This document shows, piece after piece, positions 36,343-46,801 of a DNA stretch of 64,000 nucleotides (its first letter is position 1; every line of letters begins with the position of its first letter). Origin of the DNA: Helicobacter valdiviensis (GTDB lineage: Bacteria; Campylobacterota; Campylobacteria; Campylobacterales; Helicobacteraceae); contig NZ_NBIU01000002.1 of NCBI RefSeq assembly GCF_003245365.1, positions 62,001-126,000 of the forward strand, written 5' to 3'. Made by a program: the position numbers and the translations under genes. The notes beneath the pieces are model-generated. The model was given only the letters and a program-made list of their open reading frames with translations. It searched no databases and was not told the DNA's origin.

Positions 36343-36555
36343 TTAATCTTTAGAGAACTGAATAGTAAATTTATTATTTTCTAAAGTTATGGGATAAAGT
36401 TTTTTGGTATTTAAATCAATCAAGAAGCATTCATCGCCATTTTCTAGGGAATAGCGTTCTTTTGGATAGAGGAGGAGGCGACGCTCTACCTCTTCTAAAT
36501 CTTCGCACAAAGCACTAAAGCCAAACATTACAAGTTTGTAAGCAAAATCTTCCAT
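36343..36555 (-). CDS. Small conserved protein overlapping malic enzyme gene
   Basis: A 70-residue soluble acidic protein, no known motif. Its ATG overlaps the maeB stop (TAATG), so it is translationally coupled to malic enzyme. It is convergent with the FtsL-like gene. Confidence 0.65.
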   Translation of the reverse strand: MEDFAYKLVMFGFSALCEDLEEVERRLLLYPKERYSLENGDECFLIDLNTKKLYPITLENNKFTIQFSKD

Positions 36556-37787
36556 TATAAAGAAGTAACTCTTGCTACACCACTATCAATAGCGGCTTGT
36601 GCTACGGCATTAGAAACAAACTCACATAATCTTGGATCAAAAGGAGAGGGGATAATATATTCTCTTCCAAAGCCACATTGTCTTTTGTGGATTGCTTCAA
36701 GTTCTGCTTTTATGGAAGAGGGTATTTCTTCTCTTGCTAAATCAGCTAGTGCTTTTGTGGCTGCAAGTTTCATTTCTTCATTGATACATCTTGCACGAGC
36801 TTTTAAGGCTCCTTTAAAGATATAAGGGAAACCTAAAACATTATTGATTTGGTTTGGATAATCGCTTCTTCCAGTAGCGATAATCGCATCAGGACGAACT
36901 TCTCTTACAATTTTTGGGTCAATTTCAGGAATTGGATTGCTCATTACAAAAATCATAGGATTTTCATTCATACCCTCAATATCTTTTGCTTCTAAAATAT
37001 CTGCACGCGATAGCCCTAAAACTACATCAGCACCATCTAATGCCTCTTTGTAGCTGTTAATTTCTCTATCTACAATAAATTCTTTTTTAAAGCCTGTTAG
37101 ATTATCTTTTCTATGGGTTGTAATAGCACCTTTACTATCAAACATGATAATTTCTTTTGCACCTAATGTTTTGGCAATTCTAGCACATGCAATAGCAGCA
37201 CCTCCTGCACCCAAAACAACGATTTTTAAATCTTTGATATTTTTATTAGCTAATTTAGCTCCATTAATAATACCTGCTGCAGAAATAATTGCAGTTCCAT
37301 GCTGATCATCATGCATAATAGGAATATTTAGGATTTCTTTTAAGCGTGATTCTATGTAAAAACATTCTGGTGCTTTAATATCTTCAAGATTGATACCGCC
37401 AAATGTTGGAGCGATTGCTCTTACAATATCGATGAATTTATCAGGATCGTTTTCATCTACTTCAATATCAAAGGCATTAATATTTGCAAATTTCTTAAAA
37501 AGGACTGCTTTGCCCTCCATCACAGGCTTTCCTGCAAGAGCACCGATATTTCCTAAGCCCAAAACTGCAGTTCCATTAGAGATAACTGCTACTAGATTAC
37601 TTTTTGAAGTGTATTCATAAGCACAATAGGGATCTTTTTGGATTTCTTTGCAAGGAACAGCAACTCCAGGAGAATAAGCCAAAGACAAATCATATTCATT
37701 ATTAAGAGGAGTGCGTGGGACAACTTCTATTTTACCGCCTTGATGGTAGGGAAGTGATTGTGGATAGGTTTGCTTTAAATCTTCCAT
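36555..37787 (-). CDS. maeB: NAD(P)-dependent malic enzyme
   Basis: Oxidative decarboxylation of malate to pyruvate. 410 residues, the short form without the phosphotransacetylase domain of E. coli MaeB. Motifs are [14 protein letters not shown], the catalytic Lys region [27 protein letters not shown] and the dinucleotide fold [13 protein letters not shown]. Transcribed with the 70-residue downstream gene. Confidence 0.95.
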   Translation of the reverse strand: MEDLKQTYPQSLPYHQGGKIEVVPRTPLNNEYDLSLAYSPGVAVPCKEIQKDPYCAYEYTSKSNLVAVISNGTAVLGLGNIGALAGKPVMEGKAVLFKKFANINAFDIEVDENDPDKFIDIVRAIAPTFGGINLEDIKAPECFYIESRLKEILNIPIMHDDQHGTAIISAAGIINGAKLANKNIKDLKIVVLGAGGAAIACARIAKTLGAKEIIMFDSKGAITTHRKDNLTGFKKEFIVDREINSYKEALDGADVVLGLSRADILEAKDIEGMNENPMIFVMSNPIPEIDPKIVREVRPDAIIATGRSDYPNQINNVLGFPYIFKGALKARARCINEEMKLAATKALADLAREEIPSSIKAELEAIHKRQCGFGREYIIPSPFDPRLCEFVSNAVAQAAIDSGVARVTSL

Positions 37788-37926
37788 AGGGGGAAACCTT
37801 AATGATAAATTTTGAAAGGAATTTAAGCAAAAAAATAATAAAAGCTTGGTTAAAGTAGGGTAAATTTTATAAAAATTTTATAGGTTTTGAGAGAAAGTTA
37901 CACTATAAAAGCAATTCTTTGTATTT

Positions 37927-39837
37927 TTAAAAATCTAAAGAAAAGCTTTTAGATTGATATGGATAGTTATCAAATCTTAGTAAATCAAATGTGCCTCGTG
38001 TGTTAGAATCTTTAGTAATTAAATCTGTATAATTAAAAAGCTTTAAATTGTCTTTTTCTAGTGTAAAACGCGTTGTAATTAGATTTTCGTTGGTTAAAGT
38101 TTGAGAGAAAGTGCCTGTAAAATTTGTGTTTTTAAAACTCATTTTAGAACTTTTTTCTATAGCTTTAAGAAGTGGATTGTTTAAAGTTAGATTTTTGCTA
38201 GAAAATAAAATTTCTTGGACATCGTTATGGTGTGTAAAAGTAAAATCCCCAATCCCTTTAAAAAAGTGCGGATAATTAAAGATTCTATAAATTTCAGAAG
38301 TAGAAACATTAGAAAGGTTTAAAGATAACCTGTTTTTCATATTAAGTATTGTTGTTTTTATGCTTTGGTTATTTTGTAAAATTTCTCCTTCTAAATATAG
38401 ATTAGTATCTGTCAAATTTCCTTGTAGCTTTAGCTCCCCATTTGGAAGACTTTTGTTGTTGAAAGAAATATTTTGCAATTTTGGAAATTGTAATGAAATT
38501 GGGGCTTTTATATTATTTATTAAAGCATAAGAAGCATTTTGTATTTTTAGATTCAAAAGATTAGAATTAAAATCTAAATTGAAAATCCCTTTTCCCTCTG
38601 CTAATTCAAGCTGTGAGAAAAAATTAAAAGTAGTGTGTGGAAAACCTAATTGCGTTTTTTCCTCTATAAGTGGGCTATTGATAAAGAGATTTTTAGAATC
38701 TAAAGTAGCAGTGCCTGAGATTCCTTTTAAAAAATCTCTAAGGTTAATATTTAGATTAAAATTTCCTTCAAGATAAGGCTTTTGGCCAAAAAACATAAAA
38801 AGATCTTTAGCTTGTAAATTATTAGAAGACATTTGCAAAGTTTTTGGATAAAAATTATCTAAATTTAGTGTGTAATTAATTTTGGAATTTTGTAAGCTTA
38901 AATCCCCCATTGCAAGCATATTATATAAATCCCCTTTTAAGATTCCTTTTGCATTAAAACTTCCTTGAGTAGGGAATTTAAAGAATGCAGATAAAGGAGA
39001 AAGATTAGAAAAAGTGGCTTCATAATTTGTATCCATAGAGAGCGTTTTAATTTGTGTGTTTCCTTTTGTTTTAATTTCACCTAAATTGGAATAGAGATTA
39101 AAATTATGCTTTAAAAGATTGTCTTTTAAAGTTAGATTTAAATCAGCCATAAAATTTGTTGTGGGAATTTTTAAATCAAATTCCTCTAAAAAGGTTTGTT
39201 CTATTGCATACCCACCCTCTAAATTTGCTTTAAGAGTGCCATTTGGAATTTTATTGATCCATTCTATTTGGCTGTCTATATCTAAAAGTCCATCGGCATA
39301 TTTTTTTTCTTTTAGAAACTCAAGGACATCTGCAAGAGGAATTTGTTTTAAATTTATATCTAAAGATTGTGGGGTAAGATAGGATAAAACAGCCTTAAAA
39401 GAGTGTGAAGAGTCCTCTTTATTTACAATGCTATAATGATTAAAACTTCCAGTTATTTTACCATTTAGTAAGAGATTTTTGGGTAGATGTAAGTCTTTAT
39501 TGAGAGCTTTAAAATCAAAACCATTAGATTGTGCTAAGAAATTTAAATCTAAAGTTTGTAAAAAGAGCGAGTAATTTCCATCAATAAAGAACTCAAACTG
39601 TTTGTCTTTAGATGAAAAATGTAAATTTATTTTTGTAAAACCCAAAGAAAAATCTTCTTTTGTCCATTCTATACTTGTTTTTTTATTTAAATAGGAAAGT
39701 AAATAGTCTGCAACAATGTTGTTACCAAAAGGAGTAAAGAGAGTGCCAATAAAGGTAGCCATAATCACTATAAGAAAAACAAATAATAAAAGAAGTTTAT
39801 AAAAAATGCTTTTCTTATTAGCTATTTTAGCGTTCAT
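37927..39837 (-). CDS. AsmA/TamB-like envelope protein
   Basis: A 636-residue protein with one N-terminal membrane segment (LLLLFVFLIVIMATFIGTLF). A long periplasmic domain of short repeating beta-strands with many Asn, Leu and Phe follows, the pattern of AsmA-like lipid-transfer proteins. No catalytic motif. It lies 16 bp downstream of a Cys-rich lipoprotein gene on the same strand and could be co-transcribed with it. The exact subfamily is uncertain. Confidence 0.7.
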   Translation of the reverse strand: MNAKIANKKSIFYKLLLLFVFLIVIMATFIGTLFTPFGNNIVADYLLSYLNKKTSIEWTKEDFSLGFTKINLHFSSKDKQFEFFIDGNYSLFLQTLDLNFLAQSNGFDFKALNKDLHLPKNLLLNGKITGSFNHYSIVNKEDSSHSFKAVLSYLTPQSLDINLKQIPLADVLEFLKEKKYADGLLDIDSQIEWINKIPNGTLKANLEGGYAIEQTFLEEFDLKIPTTNFMADLNLTLKDNLLKHNFNLYSNLGEIKTKGNTQIKTLSMDTNYEATFSNLSPLSAFFKFPTQGSFNAKGILKGDLYNMLAMGDLSLQNSKINYTLNLDNFYPKTLQMSSNNLQAKDLFMFFGQKPYLEGNFNLNINLRDFLKGISGTATLDSKNLFINSPLIEEKTQLGFPHTTFNFFSQLELAEGKGIFNLDFNSNLLNLKIQNASYALINNIKAPISLQFPKLQNISFNNKSLPNGELKLQGNLTDTNLYLEGEILQNNQSIKTTILNMKNRLSLNLSNVSTSEIYRIFNYPHFFKGIGDFTFTHHNDVQEILFSSKNLTLNNPLLKAIEKSSKMSFKNTNFTGTFSQTLTNENLITTRFTLEKDNLKLFNYTDLITKDSNTRGTFDLLRFDNYPYQSKSFSLDF

Positions 39838-39853
39838 AGGGATTACCTATAAT

Positions 39854-40156
39854 TTATTTTTTGGTGCAACGGAGTTTGCATTGTTCAGCAGCAGGAGTGC
39901 CTTTACCATACTGGATATTGCAATCTTGCAAACAACCTTTTACTTTGATGGCTTCACACATTCCGCGTGCTTTTTCGCATTCATCTAGGCAAATCATTCT
40001 ACTTTTGCCTTGTTTTGCACACTTGTCTAGACAAATCCTTTTGGCTTCATTGCAATTTGAACTTCCATATACTAAATTTTTATCTTCATTGCTAGAACAG
40101 CCACTAAAACTTAAAATTCCAATACTAATCATTAATAAAACTAACTTTTTCATCAA
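39854..40156 (-). CDS. Cysteine-rich lipoprotein
   Basis: A 100-residue protein. Lipobox ILSFSGC near residue 20 predicts lipidation. The mature part has nine further cysteines, mostly arranged as C-x3-C pairs (for example ICLDKC, ICLDEC, CKLRC), suggesting disulfides or metal binding. It is the first gene of a two-gene minus-strand unit with the AsmA-like gene. No family is recognised. Confidence 0.7.
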   Translation of the reverse strand: MMKKLVLLMISIGILSFSGCSSNEDKNLVYGSSNCNEAKRICLDKCAKQGKSRMICLDECEKARGMCEAIKVKGCLQDCNIQYGKGTPAAEQCKLRCTKK

Positions 40157-40277
40157 GAAAAGTTTATAAAAAAAAAGTTAAAAAAAGCTTTAATGTCTAG
40201 TAAAATAATGCTTATTTAAAGCTATGTAGAGTAAAATTAGTAAATTTTTAGATTGATTTTAATTGTGAGAAGAGGAA

Positions 40278-43043
40278 ATGGATTACAAAGATACTTTAAT
40301 ATTGCCTAATACAAGTTTTCCTATGCGTGGAAATTTACCTGCAAATGAGCCTAAAACTTATGAAAAATGGAAAAATAGTTCTCTTTATGAGAGAATTTTG
40401 AAAAATAGAGAAAATGCAACAGCAAGTTTTTGTTTGCATGATGGACCTCCTTATGCGAATGGGCATTTACATATAGGACATGCTTTAAATAAAATTCTTA
40501 AAGATATGATTATAAAATACCATTATTTTCAAGGGGAGAAAATCAACTATACTCCAGGTTGGGATTGCCATGGATTGCCTATAGAACAGCAGGTAGAAAA
40601 AAAGATTGGCAAAGAAAAAAAAGAAATTTTACCAAAAACAAAAATTAGAGAATTATGTAGAAAGCATGCACAAGAGTTTGTAGAAATCCAAAAAAATGAA
40701 TTTTTAGAACTTGGAATTTTAGGAGATTTTGAAAACCCTTATAGAACTATGGAGTTTGCTTTTGAAGCAGAGATTTATAAGGCTTTGTGTGAAATTGCTA
40801 AAAAAGGACTTTTAAAAGAGCGTAGCAAACCAGTTTATTGGAGTTGGGCTTGTCAAACTGCACTTGCAGAAGCAGAAGTGGAGTATGAAGAAAAAGAAAG
40901 CGATTCTGTTTATGTAAGTTTTCCTTTACAAGAAGATGCACTAAAAGCATTGGGGATAGAAGGGGAAGTATCATGTGTGATTTGGACGACTACTCCTTGG
41001 ACATTGCCAGCAAATAGCGGGATTGCACTAAGTCCAACAGAAGATTATGCCCTTACAAAAGATGGTAAGATTATTATGGCTTCGCAAGTTGAGAAGCTTT
41101 GTGCTTTAGGAATTGTAGAACAAGAGATTTTAAAGACTTTTAAAGGTTCTCTTTTGGAGAATACTCATGCCACAAATCCTTTAAATGGTAGAGATTCTAA
41201 AATCATCTTGGGAGATCATGTTGGAGTTGGTGATGGAAGTGGTTGTGTGCATACAGCACCAGGACATGGTGAAGATGACTATTTTGTGGGGTTAAAATAT
41301 AATTTGCCTCTTTTGATGCCTGTAGATGATTATGGTAGATATGATGATACTCTTATTAAAGAGGGGCTATTCTTTAATCCTAGTGAATTTGTGGGACAAT
41401 TTGTTTTTGATACACATGCAAGAATTTTTGAGCTTTTGGGCTCTCATCTTTTGCACCATAGTAAAATCAGGCATTCCTATCCGCATTGCTGGCGTTCGCA
41501 TCAACCCATTATTTTTAGGGCAACACAGCAATGGTTTATTATGATGGATGAGCCTTATACTAAAGAGGGGAAAACCTTAAGAGAGGTTGCATTAAGCGAG
41601 ATTGATAATACAAGATTTTATCCAGAGCATGGGAGAAGAAGAATCCGTTCTATGATTGAAAATCGTCCAGATTGGTGCATTTCAAGACAAAGAGATTGGG
41701 GGGTGCCTATTGCCTTTTTTAAAGATAGGCGAAGTGGAGAGGTATTATTAGAAGAGGAAGCGCTTCAATATGTTGCAGATATTTTTGAAAAAGAGGGTTG
41801 TGATGCATGGTGGAGTAAAGAGGTTAAAGAACTTTTAGCACCTAAATATTCCAGTGATGCGGAGCATTTTGAAAAAGTGCATCATATTTTAGATGTATGG
41901 TTTGATAGTGGAAGCACTTGGAAAGCGGTTTTACAAAGCGGAAGATATAGAAGTGGAGGCTATCCTGCTTCTATGTATTTAGAAGGAAGCGATCAGCACA
42001 GAGGATGGTTTCATAGTTCTTTGCTTGTAAGTTGTGCAATTAATGAAAAAGCTCCTTATAAAAGTATTTTAACCCATGGATTTACTATGGATGGGAATGG
42101 CAATAAGATGAGTAAATCCAAAGGAAATGTGATAGCTCCAAAGGATGTATTAAAGGAATTTGGAAGTGAGATTTTAAGGCTTTGGGTTGCCATGAGCGAT
42201 TTTCAAAATGATCAAAGAATTTCACAAAATATTTTGAAGCAAGTAGGCGAAACTTACAGAAAGATTCGTAATACTATTAGGTTTTTGCTTGCAAATGTTG
42301 AGGGATTAGATAAGCTTGATATAGAAAATTTCAGTCAGATAGATTTGTGGATTTTAGAGCGTGCTAGAAATTGCTTTTTGAATGTTAATAAACTTTTTAG
42401 TGAATATGAATTTTCTAAAGGTTTGCAAGAACTTATTTTCTTTATTACCACAGAGCTTAGTGGAATTTATTTGGATTTATGCAAAGATAATTTGTATTGC
42501 AATGCTAAAGGAAGCAAAATTAGAGAAGCAAGTAGAAGTGCTATGGCAATCATTAGTGGAAGAATCTTTGCACTTTTAGCTCCTATTTTAACTTACACTA
42601 TTAATGAGGCTTTAGAACATAACAACTCTAAGGCTTTAATGGAGAGTTGTGGTGCTAAAGAGGGCGATGTGTTTGAAATTTTATATTTACCTATGCCACA
42701 TTTTCCATCTCCTAAAATAGATTTTGAAAAGCTTTTAAATCTTAGAGGTGCTTTTTTAGAGCAGATTGATCTTTTGAAAAAAGAAGGCAAGATTAAATCT
42801 ACGCTAGAAGTGGATTTAATGGTGCTAGATGAGGAGATTTCTAAATTTGAAGCATTAAATTTATGGCTTATGGTAAGTGCTATCCATAAAGAGCCTACAA
42901 ATGAAGTTCTAGCGACTTTTAGTGTAGAGGGTAAGGAATATAAAATTTTAAAAGCAATGGGTAAAAAATGCCCAAGATGTTGGCAATTTACTTCACAAGC
43001 TGAAGAGGAATTGTGTGCTAGATGTCAAGAGGTTTTAAAATAG
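40278..43043 (+). CDS. ileS: Isoleucyl-tRNA synthetase
   Basis: Class I synthetase, 921 residues, bacterial type. The HIGH motif is in PYANGHLHIGHAL, KMSKSKGN is present, the editing domain is complete (CVIWTTTPWTLPANSG), and a C-terminal zinc site is formed by CPRCW...CARCQ. No sign of the mupirocin-resistant eukaryote-like form. Confidence 0.97.
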   Translation: MDYKDTLILPNTSFPMRGNLPANEPKTYEKWKNSSLYERILKNRENATASFCLHDGPPYANGHLHIGHALNKILKDMIIKYHYFQGEKINYTPGWDCHGLPIEQQVEKKIGKEKKEILPKTKIRELCRKHAQEFVEIQKNEFLELGILGDFENPYRTMEFAFEAEIYKALCEIAKKGLLKERSKPVYWSWACQTALAEAEVEYEEKESDSVYVSFPLQEDALKALGIEGEVSCVIWTTTPWTLPANSGIALSPTEDYALTKDGKIIMASQVEKLCALGIVEQEILKTFKGSLLENTHATNPLNGRDSKIILGDHVGVGDGSGCVHTAPGHGEDDYFVGLKYNLPLLMPVDDYGRYDDTLIKEGLFFNPSEFVGQFVFDTHARIFELLGSHLLHHSKIRHSYPHCWRSHQPIIFRATQQWFIMMDEPYTKEGKTLREVALSEIDNTRFYPEHGRRRIRSMIENRPDWCISRQRDWGVPIAFFKDRRSGEVLLEEEALQYVADIFEKEGCDAWWSKEVKELLAPKYSSDAEHFEKVHHILDVWFDSGSTWKAVLQSGRYRSGGYPASMYLEGSDQHRGWFHSSLLVSCAINEKAPYKSILTHGFTMDGNGNKMSKSKGNVIAPKDVLKEFGSEILRLWVAMSDFQNDQRISQNILKQVGETYRKIRNTIRFLLANVEGLDKLDIENFSQIDLWILERARNCFLNVNKLFSEYEFSKGLQELIFFITTELSGIYLDLCKDNLYCNAKGSKIREASRSAMAIISGRIFALLAPILTYTINEALEHNNSKALMESCGAKEGDVFEILYLPMPHFPSPKIDFEKLLNLRGAFLEQIDLLKKEGKIKSTLEVDLMVLDEEISKFEALNLWLMVSAIHKEPTNEVLATFSVEGKEYKILKAMGKKCPRCWQFTSQAEEELCARCQEVLK

Positions 43044-43052
43044 AGGGATAGT

Positions 43053-43181
43053 GTGGAAGACTTTTTTGATTTGACTAAGCCTGTGGGCTTAGATGAAACT
43101 TGGATAAGTATCTTTGTTGTTACTTTTTTGATAGCATTGTTTTATTTTTTGCTTAAAATGAGAATAAAAAATAAAACATAA
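43053..43181 (+). CDS. Small membrane protein, 42 residues
   Basis: GTG start with AGAGGGATA upstream. The product starts MEDFFDLTKPVGLDE and has one membrane segment (WISIFVVTFLIALFYFLL) and a basic end. It sits 9 bp after ileS and upstream of ccoN. No family recognised, but the layout is convincing for a small membrane protein. Confidence 0.5.
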   Translation: MEDFFDLTKPVGLDETWISIFVVTFLIALFYFLLKMRIKNKT

Positions 43182-43303
43182 TTCAAAAAAATAGTTTTTG
43201 TTTATCGTTTGTTATTTTTTTAAGCTTGTGGTTATGCTCTTTGTAGTAAAATTTGGGGTTCTCTAAAAGAAAAAGGGAAATCTTTAGTAAAGAAGGAGCG
43301 TAT

Positions 43304-44770
43304 ATGCAGGCAAATTCTGCGTTAGAGTATGATTATTCTATTGCAAAATTATTTCTTTTTGCAACAATCGCATTTGGTATTGTTGGCATGTTGTTAGGGG
43401 TTGTGGTTGCATTTCAAATGGCATTCCCATCACTTAACCATTTAGCTGGCGAATTTGGAACTTTTGGTAGGCTTAGACCTTTGCATACTAATGGAATTAT
43501 CTATGGATTTACATTAAGTGGTATTTGGGCAGCTTGGTATTATTTGGGACAAAGAACCCTAAAAATCTCTTATCATGAATATCCATTTTTAAAATTTATT
43601 GGTTATTTGCACTTTATACTTTATATTATTTTAATGGCTTTGGCAGTTGTAAGTCTTTTTGCAGGACTTAGTCAATCTAAAGAGTATTCCGAGCTTGTTT
43701 GGCCATTAGATTTACTTGTAGTTGTTGTTTGGGTGCTTTGGGGGATTAGTCTTTTTGGCTCTATGGGAGTAAGAAGGGAGCAGACAATTTATATTAGCCT
43801 TTGGTATTTTATTGCTACTTTTGTAGCTATTTCTGCACTTTATATTTTTAACAACCTTTCAATTCCTACTTATTTAGTGTCAGGTGTGGGATCATTTTTC
43901 CATTCTATTTCGCTTTATGCTGGAACAAATGATGCAATGGTGCAATGGTGGTTTGGACACAATGCAGTTGCTTTTGTATTCACTTCAGGGATTATTGGGA
44001 TTATTTATTATTTCTTACCTAAAGAATCAGGACAACCTATTTTCTCTTATAAGCTTACGCTATTTTCATTCTGGGGATTGATGTTTGTTTATATTTGGGC
44101 GGGAAGTCACCACCTTATTTATTCTACTGTTCCAGATTGGATGCAAACAATGGGTTCAATTTTCTCTGTTGTATTAATTTTGCCATCTTGGGGAACAGCT
44201 GTGAATATGCTTCTTACAATGAAAGGGCAATGGCATCAATTAAAAGAATCGCCTCTTATTAAGTTTTTGACTTTAGCATCAACTTGGTATATGTTAGCAA
44301 CACTAGAGGGACCTATTCAATCTATTAAATCCGTAAATGCACTTGCACACTTTACAGATTGGATTGTTGGGCATGTTCATGATGCTGCTTTAGGTTGGGT
44401 TGGATTCACAATTATTGCTGCTTGTTATCATATGACACCGCGTCTATTTAAGCGTGAGCTTTACTCTAAAAAACTTGTGGAAATCCAATTTTGGATTCAA
44501 ACTATCGCTATTATCCTTTATTTCTCAAGTATGTGGATTGCAGGTATTACACAGGGTATGATGTGGAGAGCTACAGATGAATTTGGAAGCTTGGCTTATT
44601 CATTTATTGATACTGTAACTGTATTGTTCCCATATTACACAATTAGAGCTATTGGTGGGGCGTTGTATTTGTTAGGATTTATTATCTTTACTTATAATAT
44701 TATTATGACCATTGTTGCAAGTAGAGAGCTTGAAAAAGAGCCAAATTATGCAACTCCAATGGCAGCGTAA
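43304..44770 (+). CDS. ccoN: cbb3-type cytochrome c oxidase subunit I
   Basis: Catalytic haem-copper subunit of the high-affinity terminal oxidase. About 12 membrane segments. Haem and CuB histidines lie in RPLHTNGII, WWFGHNAVAFVF, SHHLIYST and VGHVHDAALGW. The ATG at 43304 is chosen because AAGGAG is 5 bases upstream; an upstream in-frame start lacks one. 488 residues. First gene of ccoNOQP. Confidence 0.96.
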   Translation: MQANSALEYDYSIAKLFLFATIAFGIVGMLLGVVVAFQMAFPSLNHLAGEFGTFGRLRPLHTNGIIYGFTLSGIWAAWYYLGQRTLKISYHEYPFLKFIGYLHFILYIILMALAVVSLFAGLSQSKEYSELVWPLDLLVVVVWVLWGISLFGSMGVRREQTIYISLWYFIATFVAISALYIFNNLSIPTYLVSGVGSFFHSISLYAGTNDAMVQWWFGHNAVAFVFTSGIIGIIYYFLPKESGQPIFSYKLTLFSFWGLMFVYIWAGSHHLIYSTVPDWMQTMGSIFSVVLILPSWGTAVNMLLTMKGQWHQLKESPLIKFLTLASTWYMLATLEGPIQSIKSVNALAHFTDWIVGHVHDAALGWVGFTIIAACYHMTPRLFKRELYSKKLVEIQFWIQTIAIILYFSSMWIAGITQGMMWRATDEFGSLAYSFIDTVTVLFPYYTIRAIGGALYLLGFIIFTYNIIMTIVASRELEKEPNYATPMAA

Positions 44771-44782
44771 AGGAGGGTTTAT

Positions 44783-45466
44783 ATGTTTCATTGGTTAGAA
44801 AGAAATCCGTTTTTCTTTACGGTAGCATTTTTGTTAGTGTTTTCAATTGCGGGGCTTGTAGAGCTACTACCAGATTTTGCAAAAGCATCTCGTCCTACAG
44901 AAAATCTTAAGCCTTATACGCTTTTAGAAACTGCAGGAAGACAGATTTATATTGCAGAGGGGTGCAATACTTGTCATTCACAGCTTATTCGTCCTCTAAA
45001 AGAAGATACTAGTCGTTATGGTTCTAGAAGTTTGAGTGGTGAGTATGCTTATGATAGACCATTTTTGTGGGGTTCTAAAAGAACAGGGCCTGATTTACAC
45101 CGTGTAGGAGATGTAAGAACAACAGATTGGCATGAAGAGCATATGTTAAGCCCATCAACTGTTGTGCCAGGTTCTATTATGCCAGCATATACGCATTTAT
45201 ATGAAAAGAATGTGGATGTGGATACTGCCTATGCAGAAGCTTACACACAAAAGAAAGTTTTTGGAATGCCTTATGATGTGGAAAATAATCCAAAATTGGG
45301 TGATTTAAATACAGCTAGAGAGGAAATCTTAGCAGAAGCTAAACTTTTAGCAGCAGATATGAAAGATCCAAAAATTAAAGAAGCTTTAGAAAAAGGCGAA
45401 ATCAAGCAAATTGTTGCATTGATTGCTTATTTGAATAGCTTAGGTCAAAAAAGAAGGGCAAATTAA
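44783..45466 (+). CDS. ccoO: cbb3-type cytochrome c oxidase subunit II (mono-haem)
   Basis: N-terminal anchor (FFFTVAFLLVFSIAGLVELL) and a periplasmic c-type haem site EGCNTCHSQ. A distal Met ligand is likely in GSIMPAYTHL. 227 residues. Second gene of the operon. Confidence 0.96.
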   Translation: MFHWLERNPFFFTVAFLLVFSIAGLVELLPDFAKASRPTENLKPYTLLETAGRQIYIAEGCNTCHSQLIRPLKEDTSRYGSRSLSGEYAYDRPFLWGSKRTGPDLHRVGDVRTTDWHEEHMLSPSTVVPGSIMPAYTHLYEKNVDVDTAYAEAYTQKKVFGMPYDVENNPKLGDLNTAREEILAEAKLLAADMKDPKIKEALEKGEIKQIVALIAYLNSLGQKRRAN

Positions 45467-45468
45467 TC

Positions 45469-45684
45469 GTGGAATATGAAACTATAAGGGTATTACAAGG
45501 TTATATTTATTGGTTTTTAACAATTGTTTTGGTGGTTTTTCTTTATGGATATATCTATCATTTGTATAAAAACCAAAGGAGCGGTAAAGTAGATTATGAA
45601 AAGTATTCAAGATTGGCTTTAGATGATGATTTGGGTGATACTCTAATAGAAGCACGAAATAAAAAAGAAAAGAAGGAGAGCTAA
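45469..45684 (+). CDS. ccoQ: cbb3-type oxidase subunit CcoQ
   Basis: A 71-residue protein with one membrane segment (GYIYWFLTIVLVVFLYGYIYHLY) and a charged tail. GTG start. The name follows from its size and position between ccoO and ccoP; it stabilises the complex in other species. Confidence 0.85.
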   Translation: MEYETIRVLQGYIYWFLTIVLVVFLYGYIYHLYKNQRSGKVDYEKYSRLALDDDLGDTLIEARNKKEKKES

Positions 45685-45685
45685 A

Positions 45686-46567
45686 ATGGAATGGTTAAAC
45701 TTAAGCGATAGCATTAATCAAATTACCTTGATAGGTGCTATTGCTATTTTGGCTTTGACTATCTTTGTAGCAGGTAACTATATCAAAAAGATGAAAGATA
45801 GCAAAGCAGAAGGAGAGCTGACAGAAGAAGAGTGGGATGGCATTAGAGAATTTAAAAATGATATTCCTATTGGTTGGGGTGTAACCTATTTAGTGCTAAT
45901 TATTTGGGCATTATGGTATTGGTTTGTAGGTTATCCTCTCAATTCTTATTCTCAAATTGGAGAATATAATGAAGATATTAAAGCTCAAAACGCAAGATTT
46001 GAAAGCAAGTGGGCTAATATTGATGAAGATACTTTAAAGAAGATGGGGCAAAACATCTTTTTAGTGCAATGCTCACAATGCCATGGAATTACTACAGAGG
46101 GTAATAATGGAATAGCAGCAAACTTGGTAGATTGGGGTAAAGAAGAAGGTATTATTAATACTATTAACAATGGTAGCAAAGGATTAGGCTATATGCTAGG
46201 CGATATGTTGCCAATTAGTGAAGTAGCCCCAGGAGTGCTTAATAATGATGAAGATAAGAAAGCAGTAGCTGCTTATGTAATGGGTGAGCTTTCAGAAGCT
46301 AAAAAGACCAAATATCCTGAGTTAGTAAGTAAAGGCAAAGAGCTTTATATGGCTGCAACTTGTAATGCCTGCCATGGAGAAGATGGAAAAGGTATGGGAG
46401 GAATGGCGCCTGATTTAACAAAATATGGAACACCAGATTTTGTAGTAGAAGTGTTAGAAAAAGGGAAAAAGGGACATATTGGAACAATGCCATCTTTTAA
46501 AAATCAAATGCTAACAGATACGCAAAAGAAAGCTCTAGCACATTTTATTTATTCTAATGAAAATTAA
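45686..46567 (+). CDS. ccoP: cbb3-type cytochrome c oxidase subunit III (di-haem)
   Basis: Two N-terminal membrane segments are followed by two periplasmic cytochrome c domains with CSQCHG and CNACHG. It delivers electrons to CcoN. 293 residues. Confidence 0.96.
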   Translation: MEWLNLSDSINQITLIGAIAILALTIFVAGNYIKKMKDSKAEGELTEEEWDGIREFKNDIPIGWGVTYLVLIIWALWYWFVGYPLNSYSQIGEYNEDIKAQNARFESKWANIDEDTLKKMGQNIFLVQCSQCHGITTEGNNGIAANLVDWGKEEGIINTINNGSKGLGYMLGDMLPISEVAPGVLNNDEDKKAVAAYVMGELSEAKKTKYPELVSKGKELYMAATCNACHGEDGKGMGGMAPDLTKYGTPDFVVEVLEKGKKGHIGTMPSFKNQMLTDTQKKALAHFIYSNEN

Positions 46568-46576
46568 GGGAGGTTT

Positions 46577-46798
46577 GTGTCTATGAATGGTTTATTTGGT
46601 TTGAATGGACTTGGAGGCTACATTATAGCAGTTGTTTTATTGCTTTCAGTTGTGTTTGGGTTAGGTTATAAGGCTGTGATGACACAGCATACACAAGCAC
46701 TTAATCCTTATGTTATTGAAGATATTAATAACATTAAAAAAATTAGCACAGAAAATAAAAAACATTTTCAAGATGTAAAAGCTGCAACCAAGGAGTAG
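46577..46798 (+). CDS. DUF4006 family small membrane protein
   Basis: A 73-residue protein with an N-terminal GLNGLGG and one membrane segment, then a polar tail. This is the small DUF4006 type found directly after ccoP in Campylobacterota. Role in oxidase assembly is inferred from position. GTG start, with ATG two codons later as an alternative. Confidence 0.75.
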   Translation: MSMNGLFGLNGLGGYIIAVVLLLSVVFGLGYKAVMTQHTQALNPYVIEDINNIKKISTENKKHFQDVKAATKE

Positions 46799-46801
46799 TC
46801 T

